A stretch of 57,931 nucleotides of DNA from Stenotrophomonas sp. UBA2124 (GTDB taxonomy: Bacteria > Pseudomonadota > Gammaproteobacteria > Xanthomonadales > Xanthomonadaceae): the NCBI GenBank assembly GCA_002329155.1, contig DCXY01000013.1, positions 1 through 57,931 on the forward strand, in the 5' to 3' direction. This document shows, in pieces, positions 1 to 8,847 of the stretch (its first letter is position 1; every line of letters starts with the position of its first letter). The translations under genes and the position numbers were made by a program. The notes under the pieces are model-generated. The model did no database searches. It had not been told where the DNA came from and saw only the letters and a program-made list of their open reading frames with translations.

Positions 1-333
<333 letters not shown>

Positions 334-363
334 TCGGTTGGTTGATGGCTTGAAGCAGCAATA

Positions 364-395
364 CTGAAAAGCCCCGCTTCGGCGGGGCTTTTCAG
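364..395 (+). terminator. rho-independent terminator of rpoD
   Basis: A perfect 14-bp inverted repeat (CTGAAAAGCCCCGC / GCGGGGCTTTTCAG) closes on a TTCG tetraloop. The A-run on the 5' side and the T-run on the 3' side make it usable in both directions, but only rpoD ends here. Confidence 0.93.
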
Positions 396-482
396 TGGGC
401 GCGTGTTGGGGAGGCAGGGCGAGGGGAGGCGCGGAGAAGTAGTCGGGAGGTGGCCTGCTCAACTACACTGTGCGGCCAGCGC

Positions 483-558
483 GGGCCTATAGCTCAACGG
501 TTAGAGCAGAGGACTCATAATCCTTTGGTTCCAGGTTCGAATCCTGGTGGGCCCACCA
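483..558 (+). tRNA. tRNA-Ile2 (anticodon CAT, lysidine type)
   Basis: A 76-nt cloverleaf. The 7-bp acceptor stem is GGGCCTA/TGGGCCC, the anticodon stem is GAGGA/TCCTT around the loop CTCATAA (CAT at 516-518), the T-arm is CCAGG-TTCGAAT-CCTGG, and CCA is encoded at 556-558. CAT can mean Met or Ile2. The body resembles the minor Ile2 tRNA (target of TilS) rather than elongator Met, and the same tRNA follows rpoD in related bacteria. The Ile2 assignment is an inference. Confidence 0.93.
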
Positions 559-896
559 CATTGGCGTTCAACAGCACCCTTTTGCATCCAGAAGAAGTGA
601 TGCCTGTCGTGTGTCAGAAGGCTGGATGGCCTTGGGCGGCGCATGGATGCTCGACTCAGATATTGATCGACAGCTCTGCCTTGCTTGTTTCGGCCCAAGG
701 TTTGGCATCCTCCGGAATGGGACCGGTGCATGCGGCTATCCGTCCCATCGCTCGCGCGCAGCTGCAGAAGCTCCTGATCCTTCCTGCGCGGCTTCACTTT
801 GCGTGGTTGCTGAAAGGGTGGCGCCACGGCTCCCCGCAAACTGCCGCATGAAACCATCGGGCAGATATGGGGCTGAGTGTCATGCGATAAATCTAA
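559..896. other. intergenic region without a recognised gene
   Basis: 338 bases between the tRNA and the first palindromic site of the yjjJ promoter region. Reading frames on both strands are open in places, but none resembles a known protein or has a convincing ribosome binding site. No repeat of the tRNA 3' end is seen, so there is no evidence of an integrated element using this tRNA. Confidence 0.5.
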
Positions 897-898
897 AA

Positions 899-1011
899 TT
901 ACGTAACGAAACTTGATCAGAATTGCCGCGATTCCATTGCGCAACAGGCCGCCAGCGAGCACTTGCACGCCGAACCACATGGCTTTATCGTTTTAGTTAC
1001 GTAACGAAACT
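899..1011 (+). promoter_or_regulatory. paired TTACGTAACGAAACT sites upstream of yjjJ (candidate operators)
   Basis: The 15-mer TTACGTAACGAAACT occurs identically at 899-913 and 997-1011, exactly 98 bp apart. The core TTACGTAA is self-complementary, and the downstream copy extends to GTTACGTAAC. The second copy ends 9 bases before the start codon, where a Shine-Dalgarno would sit. A protein bound there could block both transcription and translation start. YjjJ has an N-terminal helix-turn-helix and no partner antitoxin gene, so self-binding is a reasonable inference; nothing here shows it directly. Confidence 0.55.
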
Positions 1012-1020
1012 AATATTGAA

Positions 1021-2409
1021 ATGGCCCGCCCCCCTTCCTCGTCCACTGCAGCCCTGCTGGACCAGCTTGCTTCTGGTGCACCGGTTGCCGCTGGTGCGCT
1101 GGTCGAGCGCCTGGGCGTGACGCGGCCTGTCCTGCAGCGTCTGGTCGAGCAGGCCGGTGCCCAGGTGATCCGTTTCGGCCAGACTCGCGGCACGCATTAC
1201 GTTGCCGCCTCCCTCACCGGTGCGGAATCCTGGCCGCTATACCGGATGGGGCCCGAGGCCACTCTCACCGAGCTGGGGACCCTTTTCGCCGCGCGTGGCG
1301 ATGGCTTTGCGTTCGTGCCCAATGGCGCCCGACCGAACCTTGTGCGGCCGGTGGATGGTCCTGCAGGTTACTTCCCGGGTCTTCCGTGGTTCCTTGATGA
1401 CGTGCGACCGCAGGGTTTCCTTGGCCGGTCGATGGCGCACCGTCAGGGACGCACGCTGGGTGTCCCTGCTGATCTGAAGTCCTGGCAGCTGCGTGACAAC
1501 CTGATCGGCATTCAACATGGCGGCACCAGTGTGGGTGATCTCCTGCTCGGGCACCTCGCAGTGGACCGTGCATTGGATGAGTTGGACAACCCCACCGATC
1601 TGGTTACGCACGACGCGCGCTTGAGCGTCTACGCGCGCCGTGCCCAGAGTGCCCTCGAAGGCGAAGAGATTGGCTCCTCACCCGGCGGAGAACAGCCCAA
1701 GTTCACCGCTACCGTGCAGTCTTCCAACGGTCGTGTTGCCACGCTGGTCAAGTTTGCATTTCCCGGCAACGGCGCGACAGGCCAACGCTGGTCTGACCTT
1801 CTGGCCTGCGAGCACCTCGCGCTATCCGCACTGAGGAATGCCGGCATGCCCGCCGCGTATTCCGAATTGTTGCGGGACGACATGCACACCTTCCTGCAGG
1901 TCGAACGCTTCGACCGCACGCCCGATGTACTCGGCAGGCGGGGATTCGTTTCCCTGTTGGCGGTGGATGCCGCCTTCATTGGAAGAGGGCCGCGCGATTG
2001 GGGGCTTGTGGGCAGCGAGCTTCAACGTCTGCGCATTGTCACGCGGGAGACGGCCTTTCATATGGCGTGCCTGTACTGGTTCGGTCGCCTGATCGGCAAC
2101 TCGGACATGCACCTGGGGAACGTCGCTTTCCATCTCGCGGATGAAGGGCCACTGCCATTGTGTCCGGCCTACGACATGCTGCCGATGTATCTGGCGCCCT
2201 CATCAACCGGGAACATCCGCGAAGCAATGCCGATCACGGTTGCCGCACCGGACCGCGCGGGGCAGATACCGATGATTCAGTGGGCAGCGCCTGTTGCGAT
2301 CGAGTTCTGGCAGCACGTGGCCGAATCCAGCGTCAGCTCAACAATCCGTGACGTCGCCAGATTGAACATCGAGGTTGTCCAACGCTTCGCGACCCGCTTC
2401 GCTGCTTGA
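1021..2409 (+). CDS. yjjJ: HipA-family kinase/toxin, YjjJ type
   Basis: 462 aa, close to E. coli YjjJ. The protein begins with a winged helix-turn-helix (about residues 8-55, including AGALVERLGVTRPVLQRLVE), then has the HipA fold: a Gly-rich nucleotide-binding segment GGEQPKF (about 222), the catalytic-loop block GNSDMHLGN (about 359-367), and a metal-binding YDM (about 384). HipA proteins are Ser/Thr kinases that inhibit translation. Unlike hipBA operons, no separate HipB gene is present; the fused DNA-binding domain may take its place. The ATG at 1021 has no clear Shine-Dalgarno, and a duplicated palindrome occupies the leader. Family assignment is firm; activity is inferred. Confidence 0.88.
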   Translation: MARPPSSSTAALLDQLASGAPVAAGALVERLGVTRPVLQRLVEQAGAQVIRFGQTRGTHYVAASLTGAESWPLYRMGPEATLTELGTLFAARGDGFAFVPNGARPNLVRPVDGPAGYFPGLPWFLDDVRPQGFLGRSMAHRQGRTLGVPADLKSWQLRDNLIGIQHGGTSVGDLLLGHLAVDRALDELDNPTDLVTHDARLSVYARRAQSALEGEEIGSSPGGEQPKFTATVQSSNGRVATLVKFAFPGNGATGQRWSDLLACEHLALSALRNAGMPAAYSELLRDDMHTFLQVERFDRTPDVLGRRGFVSLLAVDAAFIGRGPRDWGLVGSELQRLRIVTRETAFHMACLYWFGRLIGNSDMHLGNVAFHLADEGPLPLCPAYDMLPMYLAPSSTGNIREAMPITVAAPDRAGQIPMIQWAAPVAIEFWQHVAESSVSSTIRDVARLNIEVVQRFATRFAA

Positions 2410-3376
2410 TCGTCCTGTTTTGGCGATCTCTGTATGCCGATGGCCTCGGGTAGCTGCCGCTATGCCTGGCAACCTGCGCATCGTTGGCTGTGTGAGCGGC
2501 AACACGGCATGGCATGGGTGCGGGCAGCCCTGTCCCGTTGAGGCGGATGCATTGCAGTCACTTCTGCAATGACTCCAGACGCGGTCTATGCCGCGACATC
2601 AACTGCATGACCTGAACAGAAGCCTATGGGGCATTACAGGGCCGCAGGATGACGGCACTGCCCATGGCGCCTGGCGCCCGAAGTTTTCCCGCGCACGCTC
2701 TGCGGATTTCCAGTAAGCAGGCTTGCGGTTTCCCAGCGATGAGACGTGGGGCGTCCACCCGCGCCCATGACGGGTGCAGGTTGGTCCAACGCGTGGCGAT
2801 TGGCTTACCCATCTTGCGGGCGGATGCTGTGTGCCAGGCACCCAGAAGCACGCTGCGACACCCTGAGTGATCTTGTCCAAATAAATGGCAATCATGGCGT
2901 GCCTTCAACTCGTCGTTGCCGATGGCCTGTTTCCGGCGGCCATGCCTCATATGCCGGTAGCGGCGCGCTCGAAACCTGTCAGCCGTACAGGTGGCGTGAG
3001 AGCGGATGTACACCGGCTTTTTTTCGTGCGGTTGTCTGCGTTTTTCGATGGGTAAAGTGTGCAGGCGCGTGTGCGAGAAGGTTGCCGATGCCTCCATGCA
3101 CCGGCCTGCCGAAACGTGGTGGCGGTGCGCCCGGTTCAAGGAAAGCAATCGGATCTTGCCTATTTGCGAATGCGAAGTGTTTGCATCAAATTTGTTAAAA
3201 ATCTATCTTTCGCGGCGGTTGGCGGAAGGATGTCGCCGGCTGGCTGCCTGACTGCGTATGTCCCTGAGCAGAGGCGGTGTCTTCAGCACCCGCCATGGGC
3301 CGGATCGGACGATCCGGGCGCGCCGTGACGGTGCTTTCCAAGGACGGAACTCCCCCACTGACAGGAATACGAAGCC
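2410..3376. other. long intergenic region upstream of a TonB receptor
   Basis: Nearly 1 kb without an intact recognisable gene. The part from about 3160 to 3215 is AT-rich against the background (runs such as TTTGTTAAAAATC) and may contain the promoter for the receptor starting at 3377. On the minus strand, 2650-2900 resembles a decayed H-NS-type gene (separate entry). No Fur-box-like sequence was found in front of the receptor. Confidence 0.45.
2650..2900 (-). pseudogene. possible remnant of an H-NS-family gene
   Basis: Read on the minus strand, 2820-2699 translates to RKMGKPIATRWTNLHP followed by WARVDAPRLIAGK. This aligns loosely with the C-terminal DNA-binding motif of H-NS-like proteins (pattern W-S/T-G-R-G-R-x-P-x-W-L-x-G-K). 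In the neighbouring frame the same DNA gives HGRGWTP, so the GRG core and the flanks fall in different frames, as expected for a frameshifted gene. No intact start or oligomerisation domain is visible. The similarity is short and could be chance. Confidence 0.22.
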
Positions 3377-5530
3377 ATGCGCTCCCCACGTTCTCCCTAC
3401 GCGACTGCCCGAGCAGTCCGCCGCCCTGTGTCCCACGAAATCTGCCTCGCCGGCTGTATCGCCCTGGCGCTGGCCGGCCCCGCGCTGGCCAATGACCGGG
3501 GCGAACCGCGCACCCTTGATACCGTGGTGGTCACCGCCACCGGTAACCAGCAGTGGATCAAGGACGCGCCGGCCAGCATCAGCGTCATCACCCATGAGGA
3601 AATCGAACGCAAGCCGGTGACCAGCATCGGCCAGCTGCTGAGCACGCTGCCCGGTGTTACCGGTGGTTACGGCCTGACCGGCGCGCAGTCCAAGATCAAG
3701 CTGCGTGGCCTGCCGGAGCAGTACACGCTGATCCTGATTGACGGTAGGCGCCAGGGCAATTCCAGTGGCGTTAATTACCGCGACGACCTGGGCCAGCAGG
3801 ATCTGGACTGGATCACGCCGGACATGATCGAACGCATCGAGGTGGTGCGCGGGCCGATGTCCTCGCTGTACGGCTCCGATGCCATGGGCGGCGTCATCAA
3901 CATCATCACCCGCAAGATCAACCCGGAATGGGGCGGCTCGGCCACCTTCAACTACAGCGAGCCGGATGACTCGGCACGTGGCGAAACCGTGCAGCTGGGC
4001 GCCAACTTCAGCGGCCCGTTGACCGAGCGCCTTGGTCTGCGCGTGGGTGGCAACCGCACCGACCGCGCCTCGGACAAGCTTGCCAGGCTGACACCAGGTA
4101 TGGATGCCAGCAACACGAACGTGCTGCTCAACTGGAACATCAACGACAACCACACCATCGGCCTGGAAGGCTCCTACGGTGAGCAGAAGGCCAGCGGCTC
4201 GGGCAAGTTCACCCCGCCACCGCCGGGCTGCGTGCCGAAGGGCTGGGTAACCTGCGAGAAGACCGAAACCCTGCGTGCGTGGGGCTTGGCCAAACTGGTG
4301 CATACCGGCTATGGCCTGAGCCATGACGGCCGCTACTCCGACGCTACTACCTCCAAGATCAACCTCACCCAGAACAAGTACGAGGACAAGGGAAGCGCAG
4401 TGGACGGCTGGTCGAAAGAGGCTGTGTTCGACGCCAGCGTTTCCACGGGCTTCAAGTGGGGCGTCGAGCATGCACTGACCGTGGGCGGGCAGTGGAAGCG
4501 TGAGGAATTGTTCAACGAGGACACCATCGGCACCGTGCCGGTCACCTGGCTCGGCAGCGGCCGCATCAGCCCGAAGGCCGAAGGCGACAGCTGGGCCGTG
4601 TTCGCTGAAGACCACCTCTCCCTGCTGGACAACCTGACGCTGACCCTGGGTGTGCGTTACGACGAAACGGACAATTACGACAGCAACGTGAGCCCGCGCG
4701 TGTATGCCGTGTGGCACCCTTCCGAGTCCTGGACGCTGCGTGGTGGTGTTTCGCAGGGGTACCGGGCACCGAACCTCAAGCAGGCCACTGCCGGCGCGGC
4801 CACCGAATCACGCGGTGGCGGCTGTGGCAGCCTGGTTGCTGAGAACTGGGGGAAGCCGGGCGCACCGCTCAATGCAACGGGAAAGACGGGTTGCTTCATG
4901 GCCGGCAACCCGAATCTGGAGCCGGAGACCAGCACCAACTATGAGTTGGGTGTCGCCTTCGACCAGGACAGATGGGCACTCAGCGCCACGTACTTCTTCA
5001 CCGATTTCAAGGACAAGATCGAGCAGGTGCCGCTGCGTGACCTGCCGGGCTTCAACTCCAGCTATGTCAATGGTTACTGGTGGACGGTGGCGCAGAACAT
5101 CCAGAAGGCACGTACGCGTGGTGTCGAAGCCAGCTTCACCATTCCGCTGCATGAGCGCGTGCTGTGGAGCACCAACGTGACCCGGATGCTGGAGTCCAAG
5201 AACCGTACCACCGGCAAGGACCTGCTGGTGGTGCCGAAGATCACCGCCAATTCATCGCTGGACTTTGCGATCACCGATGCCTGGTCGGTCAATGTCAGTG
5301 CGCAGCATGTGGGCGAGCAGATCACCGCCGTGGCGCTGGGTGGCCGCTCCGGCCCCACCTTCGCTGATGCCTACACCACGTATGACATCTCCACCCGCTA
5401 TGACGTCAACAGCAACCTGACCCTGCGCGCAGGCGTACGCAACCTGACCGACGAGTCGACGCTGGAAGGCGGCAACAACTACGACAACGGTTCGCGTATC
5501 TACTTCGTAGGCCTCACCACGCGGTTCTGA
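3377..5530 (+). CDS. TonB-dependent outer-membrane receptor (CirA/FepA-like)
   Basis: 717 aa. A long N-terminus with a signal peptide (hydrophobic stretch about 20-36, ending GPALA) is followed by a TonB-box-like TLDTVVVTATG, the plug domain with the diagnostic VVRGPMSSLYGSDAMGG block (about 154-170), and a 22-strand barrel ending in the outer-membrane signature TTRF. Such receptors import ferric siderophores or similar ligands using TonB energy. Plug and barrel resemble CirA/catecholate receptors; the ligand cannot be told from sequence. The next gene encodes a related but divergent receptor in the same direction, separated by 478 bases, so each probably has its own promoter. The start at 3377 is the only in-frame ATG before the signal peptide. 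Confidence 0.9.
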   Translation: MRSPRSPYATARAVRRPVSHEICLAGCIALALAGPALANDRGEPRTLDTVVVTATGNQQWIKDAPASISVITHEEIERKPVTSIGQLLSTLPGVTGGYGLTGAQSKIKLRGLPEQYTLILIDGRRQGNSSGVNYRDDLGQQDLDWITPDMIERIEVVRGPMSSLYGSDAMGGVINIITRKINPEWGGSATFNYSEPDDSARGETVQLGANFSGPLTERLGLRVGGNRTDRASDKLARLTPGMDASNTNVLLNWNINDNHTIGLEGSYGEQKASGSGKFTPPPPGCVPKGWVTCEKTETLRAWGLAKLVHTGYGLSHDGRYSDATTSKINLTQNKYEDKGSAVDGWSKEAVFDASVSTGFKWGVEHALTVGGQWKREELFNEDTIGTVPVTWLGSGRISPKAEGDSWAVFAEDHLSLLDNLTLTLGVRYDETDNYDSNVSPRVYAVWHPSESWTLRGGVSQGYRAPNLKQATAGAATESRGGGCGSLVAENWGKPGAPLNATGKTGCFMAGNPNLEPETSTNYELGVAFDQDRWALSATYFFTDFKDKIEQVPLRDLPGFNSSYVNGYWWTVAQNIQKARTRGVEASFTIPLHERVLWSTNVTRMLESKNRTTGKDLLVVPKITANSSLDFAITDAWSVNVSAQHVGEQITAVALGGRSGPTFADAYTTYDISTRYDVNSNLTLRAGVRNLTDESTLEGGNNYDNGSRIYFVGLTTRF

Positions 5531-6008
5531 TAAGGGGAAGCCAGCTGCGCGGCGGGTGTGGCCGCCGCGTGGCTGGCTGTCCTGGATGCTTCTCCATCGG
5601 TTTGGTAGTTGACGCTGATGCATCGGTGTGTGCGGCTGTGCGTCAGTCGCTTTGGGGGGTGTCGCCGGGGCATCTATTGGCGCCACGCGAGGTGGTAAAG
5701 CCTGACGGACGATGCTACATAATGGCGAACCGCTGTGCCGTTCGGCGGATGTGCAATGGAGGTGTGCCGCGCGTGCAAACGTACGCGGCAGGCATCAAGG
5801 TAGGTATCAATGGCGTGCGATTGGAGACACAGCGCATGCCCGATTCTGCCAAGGCGTTGCATGGCATAAACCTGATATCACGTGCTTCTCCACTGCGAGC
5901 GAAGTGATTGATATTAGTCAAAGTGTTGCGAACAAGGCGCACTATTGTTTTCAGCGTCTCTCCGTAGCCACCCAGCGGCAGCTCCGGCCCTGAACCTTGG
6001 AGCTACGC
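5531..6008. other. intergenic region between two TonB receptors
   Basis: No gene or clear terminator is recognised. The last 110 bases (about 5895-5960) are less GC-rich and contain TGATTGATATTAGTCAAAG, the most likely place for the promoter of the receptor at 6009. It does not fit the Fur consensus well. Confidence 0.4.
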
Positions 6009-7964
6009 ATGGATCTTCGGAAAGCTGCCCCGCCTGCGCGGGAGCGACGCACATGGATGTACCCCGGTATCGCTTTGGTACTGTTGCCATTGGCAGCCTC
6101 GGCCGGTTCCGATATGCCGGCTGTCGAACTGGACGCGGTGATGGTCACCGCAACGGCCAGCGAGCGGCCGGTAGCCCGCGCCCCGGCCAGTGTCACCGTG
6201 ATCACGGGTCAGCAGCTACGCGAGCGCCCGGCGCGTGATGTGCTGGATGCCATCCGCGACGCGCCAGGCGTGAACCTGCGTGGTGTTGGTGGCCTTGGAA
6301 GGCGGGTGATCAGCATTCGTGGCATGGAGAGCCGGCACACACTGGTCCTGGTGGACGGCGAACGCATTGCGGCCACTGATCAGGTATTTGGAATCAGTGA
6401 CCTGCAGTTCGGCTGGATACCCCTGGAGGCCATCGAGCGGGTGGAGATCGTGCGCGGCCCGTTGTCCTCGCTGTACGGTTCGGATGCGCTGGGCGGGGTG
6501 GTCAATATCATTACCCGCGATGCTGGCAGGCAGTGGCAAGGCGCACTCCGTGCGTCGGCTGGTGCGCTTCCGCAGGACAAGGGTGGCGACTTCAGGCAGG
6601 CGGCAACCCACCTGTCGGGCCCGCTCGGCCAGACGCTGGCCTTGAGCATCGATGGCGCCTGGCAGAAGCAGGAGCCGGTGCCAGAGCCCGATGAGCGGCG
6701 CCTGGATCAGCGCGAGGGGCAGAAGCAGAACAGCATCCGTGCACGCCTGCGCTGGACACCCGCTGTCGGCCATCGCCTGGCCTTGAGCGTGATGCAGGGT
6801 GACGAGGATCGTTGGTATGGCACCAACACGGCGCGCAGGTTCTTCTACCGGCAGGCCTATGACTTCGAGCGCCGGCAGACGGGGCTGAGCTATGACGGGG
6901 CGTTGGGAGGCGGGCAGCTGCATCTTGCTGCCCAGCTGGCGCAGATTCACCAACGGCAACACAACAGTGACGGGGTAGCACCTTCGCCCGAACAGGAAGC
7001 CGGAGAGGCCTCCATCACCGGGCACTATGGAATTGCACTGGGCCGTAGTCATCGCCTGACGACCGGGTTCGAGGCGCGCGAGGAGCGCCTGCAGCACCCT
7101 TCCTTCGCGAAGGGCGAGGCGAAGGTGAAGCAGTACGCAGCCTTCCTGCAGGACGAGTGGGCGTTGAGCGAAACACTGGATCTGGTGTACGGGGCACGCC
7201 TGGACAAGCATGACCTGTTCGGCAGTGAGATCAGTCCGCGGATCTATGCGGTGTGGCAGCCCGCAGGCCGATGGACGCTGAAGGGCGGCTACTCGCAGGG
7301 CTTCAAGGCGCCGATGCTCAAACAGATATCGCCAGATTACCGTTTCGATGGTCATCACAGCTTCATTGGCAACCCGGACCTGCAGCCTGAGAAGAGCAGG
7401 AATGTGGAGGTGTCCGTTGGCTACGCCGCTGATGATTACTGGTGGCGTATCACTGCTTACCGCAGTGAGGTCGAAGACCTGATCGAAACGATATGTCAGG
7501 AATTCTGCTGGCGGCCCCTGCGCCGCTTGTACCGCCACGAGAATGTGGATGATACGCGTATCCGTGGCGGTGAACTGGAAGGCGGTATCGACCTGCCGGC
7601 TGGGCTGCAGTTGAGTGGCAACTATTCCTGGAATGATGTGCGTGACAAGGGGACGGACGTACGTCTGCCAGAACGCCCATTGCAGAATGGAAGTGCTCGC
7701 CTGGCCTGGTCAAGCCCTGCTGGCGACTGGAGGCTGGAGCTGCGTCATGACTATATAGGCAGGCAGCTGCTGGCCCATCATGTACATCAGGAACAACGCG
7801 CCTACAGATTGTGGAACGCAGCAATCAAGCGCCGTCTGAGTGAGCGATTCAACGTGCAGCTGGGTGTGGAGAACCTGGCAGATCACCGCGTTGAAGAGCA
7901 TGGGGTCTACAACTTCCGTGAGCGTGGTCGCTATGTCTACGCCATGCTTGGACTTGGGTTCTGA
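6009..7964 (+). CDS. TonB-dependent outer-membrane receptor
   Basis: 651 aa from the ATG at 6009, chosen because GGAG lies 6 bases upstream (5999-6002); a TTG four codons earlier is less likely. There is a signal peptide (hydrophobic IALVLLPLAASAG near residues 22-34), a TonB-box-like ELDAVMVTATA, a plug with VEIVRGPLSSLYGSDALGG, and a barrel ending MLGLGF. It is about 60 residues shorter than the receptor at 3377 and shares its plug motifs, so the two are probably diverged paralogues. The family (colicin I/ferric catecholate type) is clear; the substrate is not. No ABC transporter or esterase gene adjoins it to help. Confidence 0.9.
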   Translation: MDLRKAAPPARERRTWMYPGIALVLLPLAASAGSDMPAVELDAVMVTATASERPVARAPASVTVITGQQLRERPARDVLDAIRDAPGVNLRGVGGLGRRVISIRGMESRHTLVLVDGERIAATDQVFGISDLQFGWIPLEAIERVEIVRGPLSSLYGSDALGGVVNIITRDAGRQWQGALRASAGALPQDKGGDFRQAATHLSGPLGQTLALSIDGAWQKQEPVPEPDERRLDQREGQKQNSIRARLRWTPAVGHRLALSVMQGDEDRWYGTNTARRFFYRQAYDFERRQTGLSYDGALGGGQLHLAAQLAQIHQRQHNSDGVAPSPEQEAGEASITGHYGIALGRSHRLTTGFEAREERLQHPSFAKGEAKVKQYAAFLQDEWALSETLDLVYGARLDKHDLFGSEISPRIYAVWQPAGRWTLKGGYSQGFKAPMLKQISPDYRFDGHHSFIGNPDLQPEKSRNVEVSVGYAADDYWWRITAYRSEVEDLIETICQEFCWRPLRRLYRHENVDDTRIRGGELEGGIDLPAGLQLSGNYSWNDVRDKGTDVRLPERPLQNGSARLAWSSPAGDWRLELRHDYIGRQLLAHHVHQEQRAYRLWNAAIKRRLSERFNVQLGVENLADHRVEEHGVYNFRERGRYVYAMLGLGF

Positions 7965-8519
7965 GCATGTGGCAGACACTGGCCTGGGAGCATGCAGTCG
8001 TGCTGAATCTGGCGATGGCTGCGCGGGCGGATACGGCCACTTGCTTGCAGCCTGGGAGCGGTATGAAGCGCCAGAATTCAGGTTGGCGCCGATGGGTGTC
8101 TTGTTCCCGGTGAGCAAGCTGGCGTTGCAGAGAAAGCTTGCAGAACCAGCTGGCGTTCTCATGGAGCTTGCAAGCACGCCGCTCTGTGCGTACACGCTAG
8201 TAGTCCGGTTGGCGCGGATATGGTGGTAGCCGGGTTGCCGCCCGCAGCGGGCTGACGTGACGAGCGGCCTGCAGTTCAGTTGGCAGGACTCAGGAGCTCA
8301 TTGGCGATGTCAGCAACCCGGGGCAGGCCAATAGGGAGATCGTGGTGAAAGAGGGCCAGAAGCTGGATCGGTACAAGTCCACCGGCACACCCTGGATGAA
8401 GGCGAGGGTACCCGCGCCGGCACTGCCTATCGGCTCAAGGATAGCAACATGATCCAGGTACCTGAGGGGGACACGCCCGGCACAGTGCCGGCGCCATTCT
8501 CACCTTGAGCGAGGGCGCC
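7965..8519. other. intergenic region with gene debris
   Basis: 555 bases between a plus-strand receptor and a minus-strand small gene. The first 290 bases show nothing recognisable. The stretch 8261-8508 contains coding-like but frameshifted sequence, entered separately. Confidence 0.4.
8261..8508 (+). pseudogene. frameshifted fragment, possibly of a secreted toxin C-terminal domain
   Basis: One frame is open from 8261 to the TGA at 8450 without a usable start and reads ELIGDVSNPGQANREIVVKE, then GQKLDRYKSTGTPWMKARVP. The +2 neighbour frame continues AGTAYRLKDSNMIQVPEGDT and stops at 8506. The order KLDRY...GTPW...R..P recalls the start of TNT-type (tuberculosis necrotizing toxin, DUF4237) NAD-glycohydrolase domains, with material missing. 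A decayed toxin tip is one explanation; the match is short and the call weak. Confidence 0.25.
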
Positions 8520-8819
8520 TCAACGGTCCCAGTCATCCACCTCAAGCACGGCGCCCAACCGCTCGGCCAATGCGCTGGCGGCGTCCAGTACGCGCTCCAC
8601 GCTTGAGTCGTTGATGGTCTCCACCTCGATGAGGTGGTTGCCAGGGCCGGCGTTGTCGCTCAGGCCGGCGGAGCTGCTGTCTTCGTCATCCGCACCGGCA
8701 TCGGGTTCGAGGTCGGCCACGTCTTCGGCCCAGTCCACGTCGTCCATGCTCTTGAGCAGGTCGAGCATGGCTTGTGCGACGCCATCATCAGCCGTGAGTC
8801 GTAGTTGCAGTCGTGCCAT
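8520..8819 (-). CDS. small acidic protein of unknown function
   Basis: 99 aa. The start is set at the ATG 8819 with GGAG-like AAGGAGCCCGAC just upstream. The N-terminus reads MARLQLRLTADDGVAQAMLD with an alternating pattern suggestive of a beta strand then helix. The middle is strongly acidic (DLEPDAGADDEDSSSAG), and a second strand-helix unit follows (NHLIEVETINDSSVERVLDA). The shape suggests a small ferredoxin-like alpha/beta domain with an acidic loop, but no family is recognised. It lies 28 bases downstream of the CDGSH gene on the same strand, so the two are probably co-transcribed. Confidence 0.72.
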   Translation of the reverse strand: MARLQLRLTADDGVAQAMLDLLKSMDDVDWAEDVADLEPDAGADDEDSSSAGLSDNAGPGNHLIEVETINDSSVERVLDAASALAERLGAVLEVDDWDR

Positions 8820-8847
8820 GTCGGGCTCCTTGTTCGTGTGTGTGGAT

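Noticed and set aside
483..2409. Genomic island inserted at the tRNA gene
   Set aside because: No integrase and no second copy of the tRNA 3' end are visible; the YjjJ gene alone is not enough.
5895..5925. Fur box upstream of the second TonB receptor
   Set aside because: TGATTGATATTAGTCAAAG aligns poorly with the consensus in any register.
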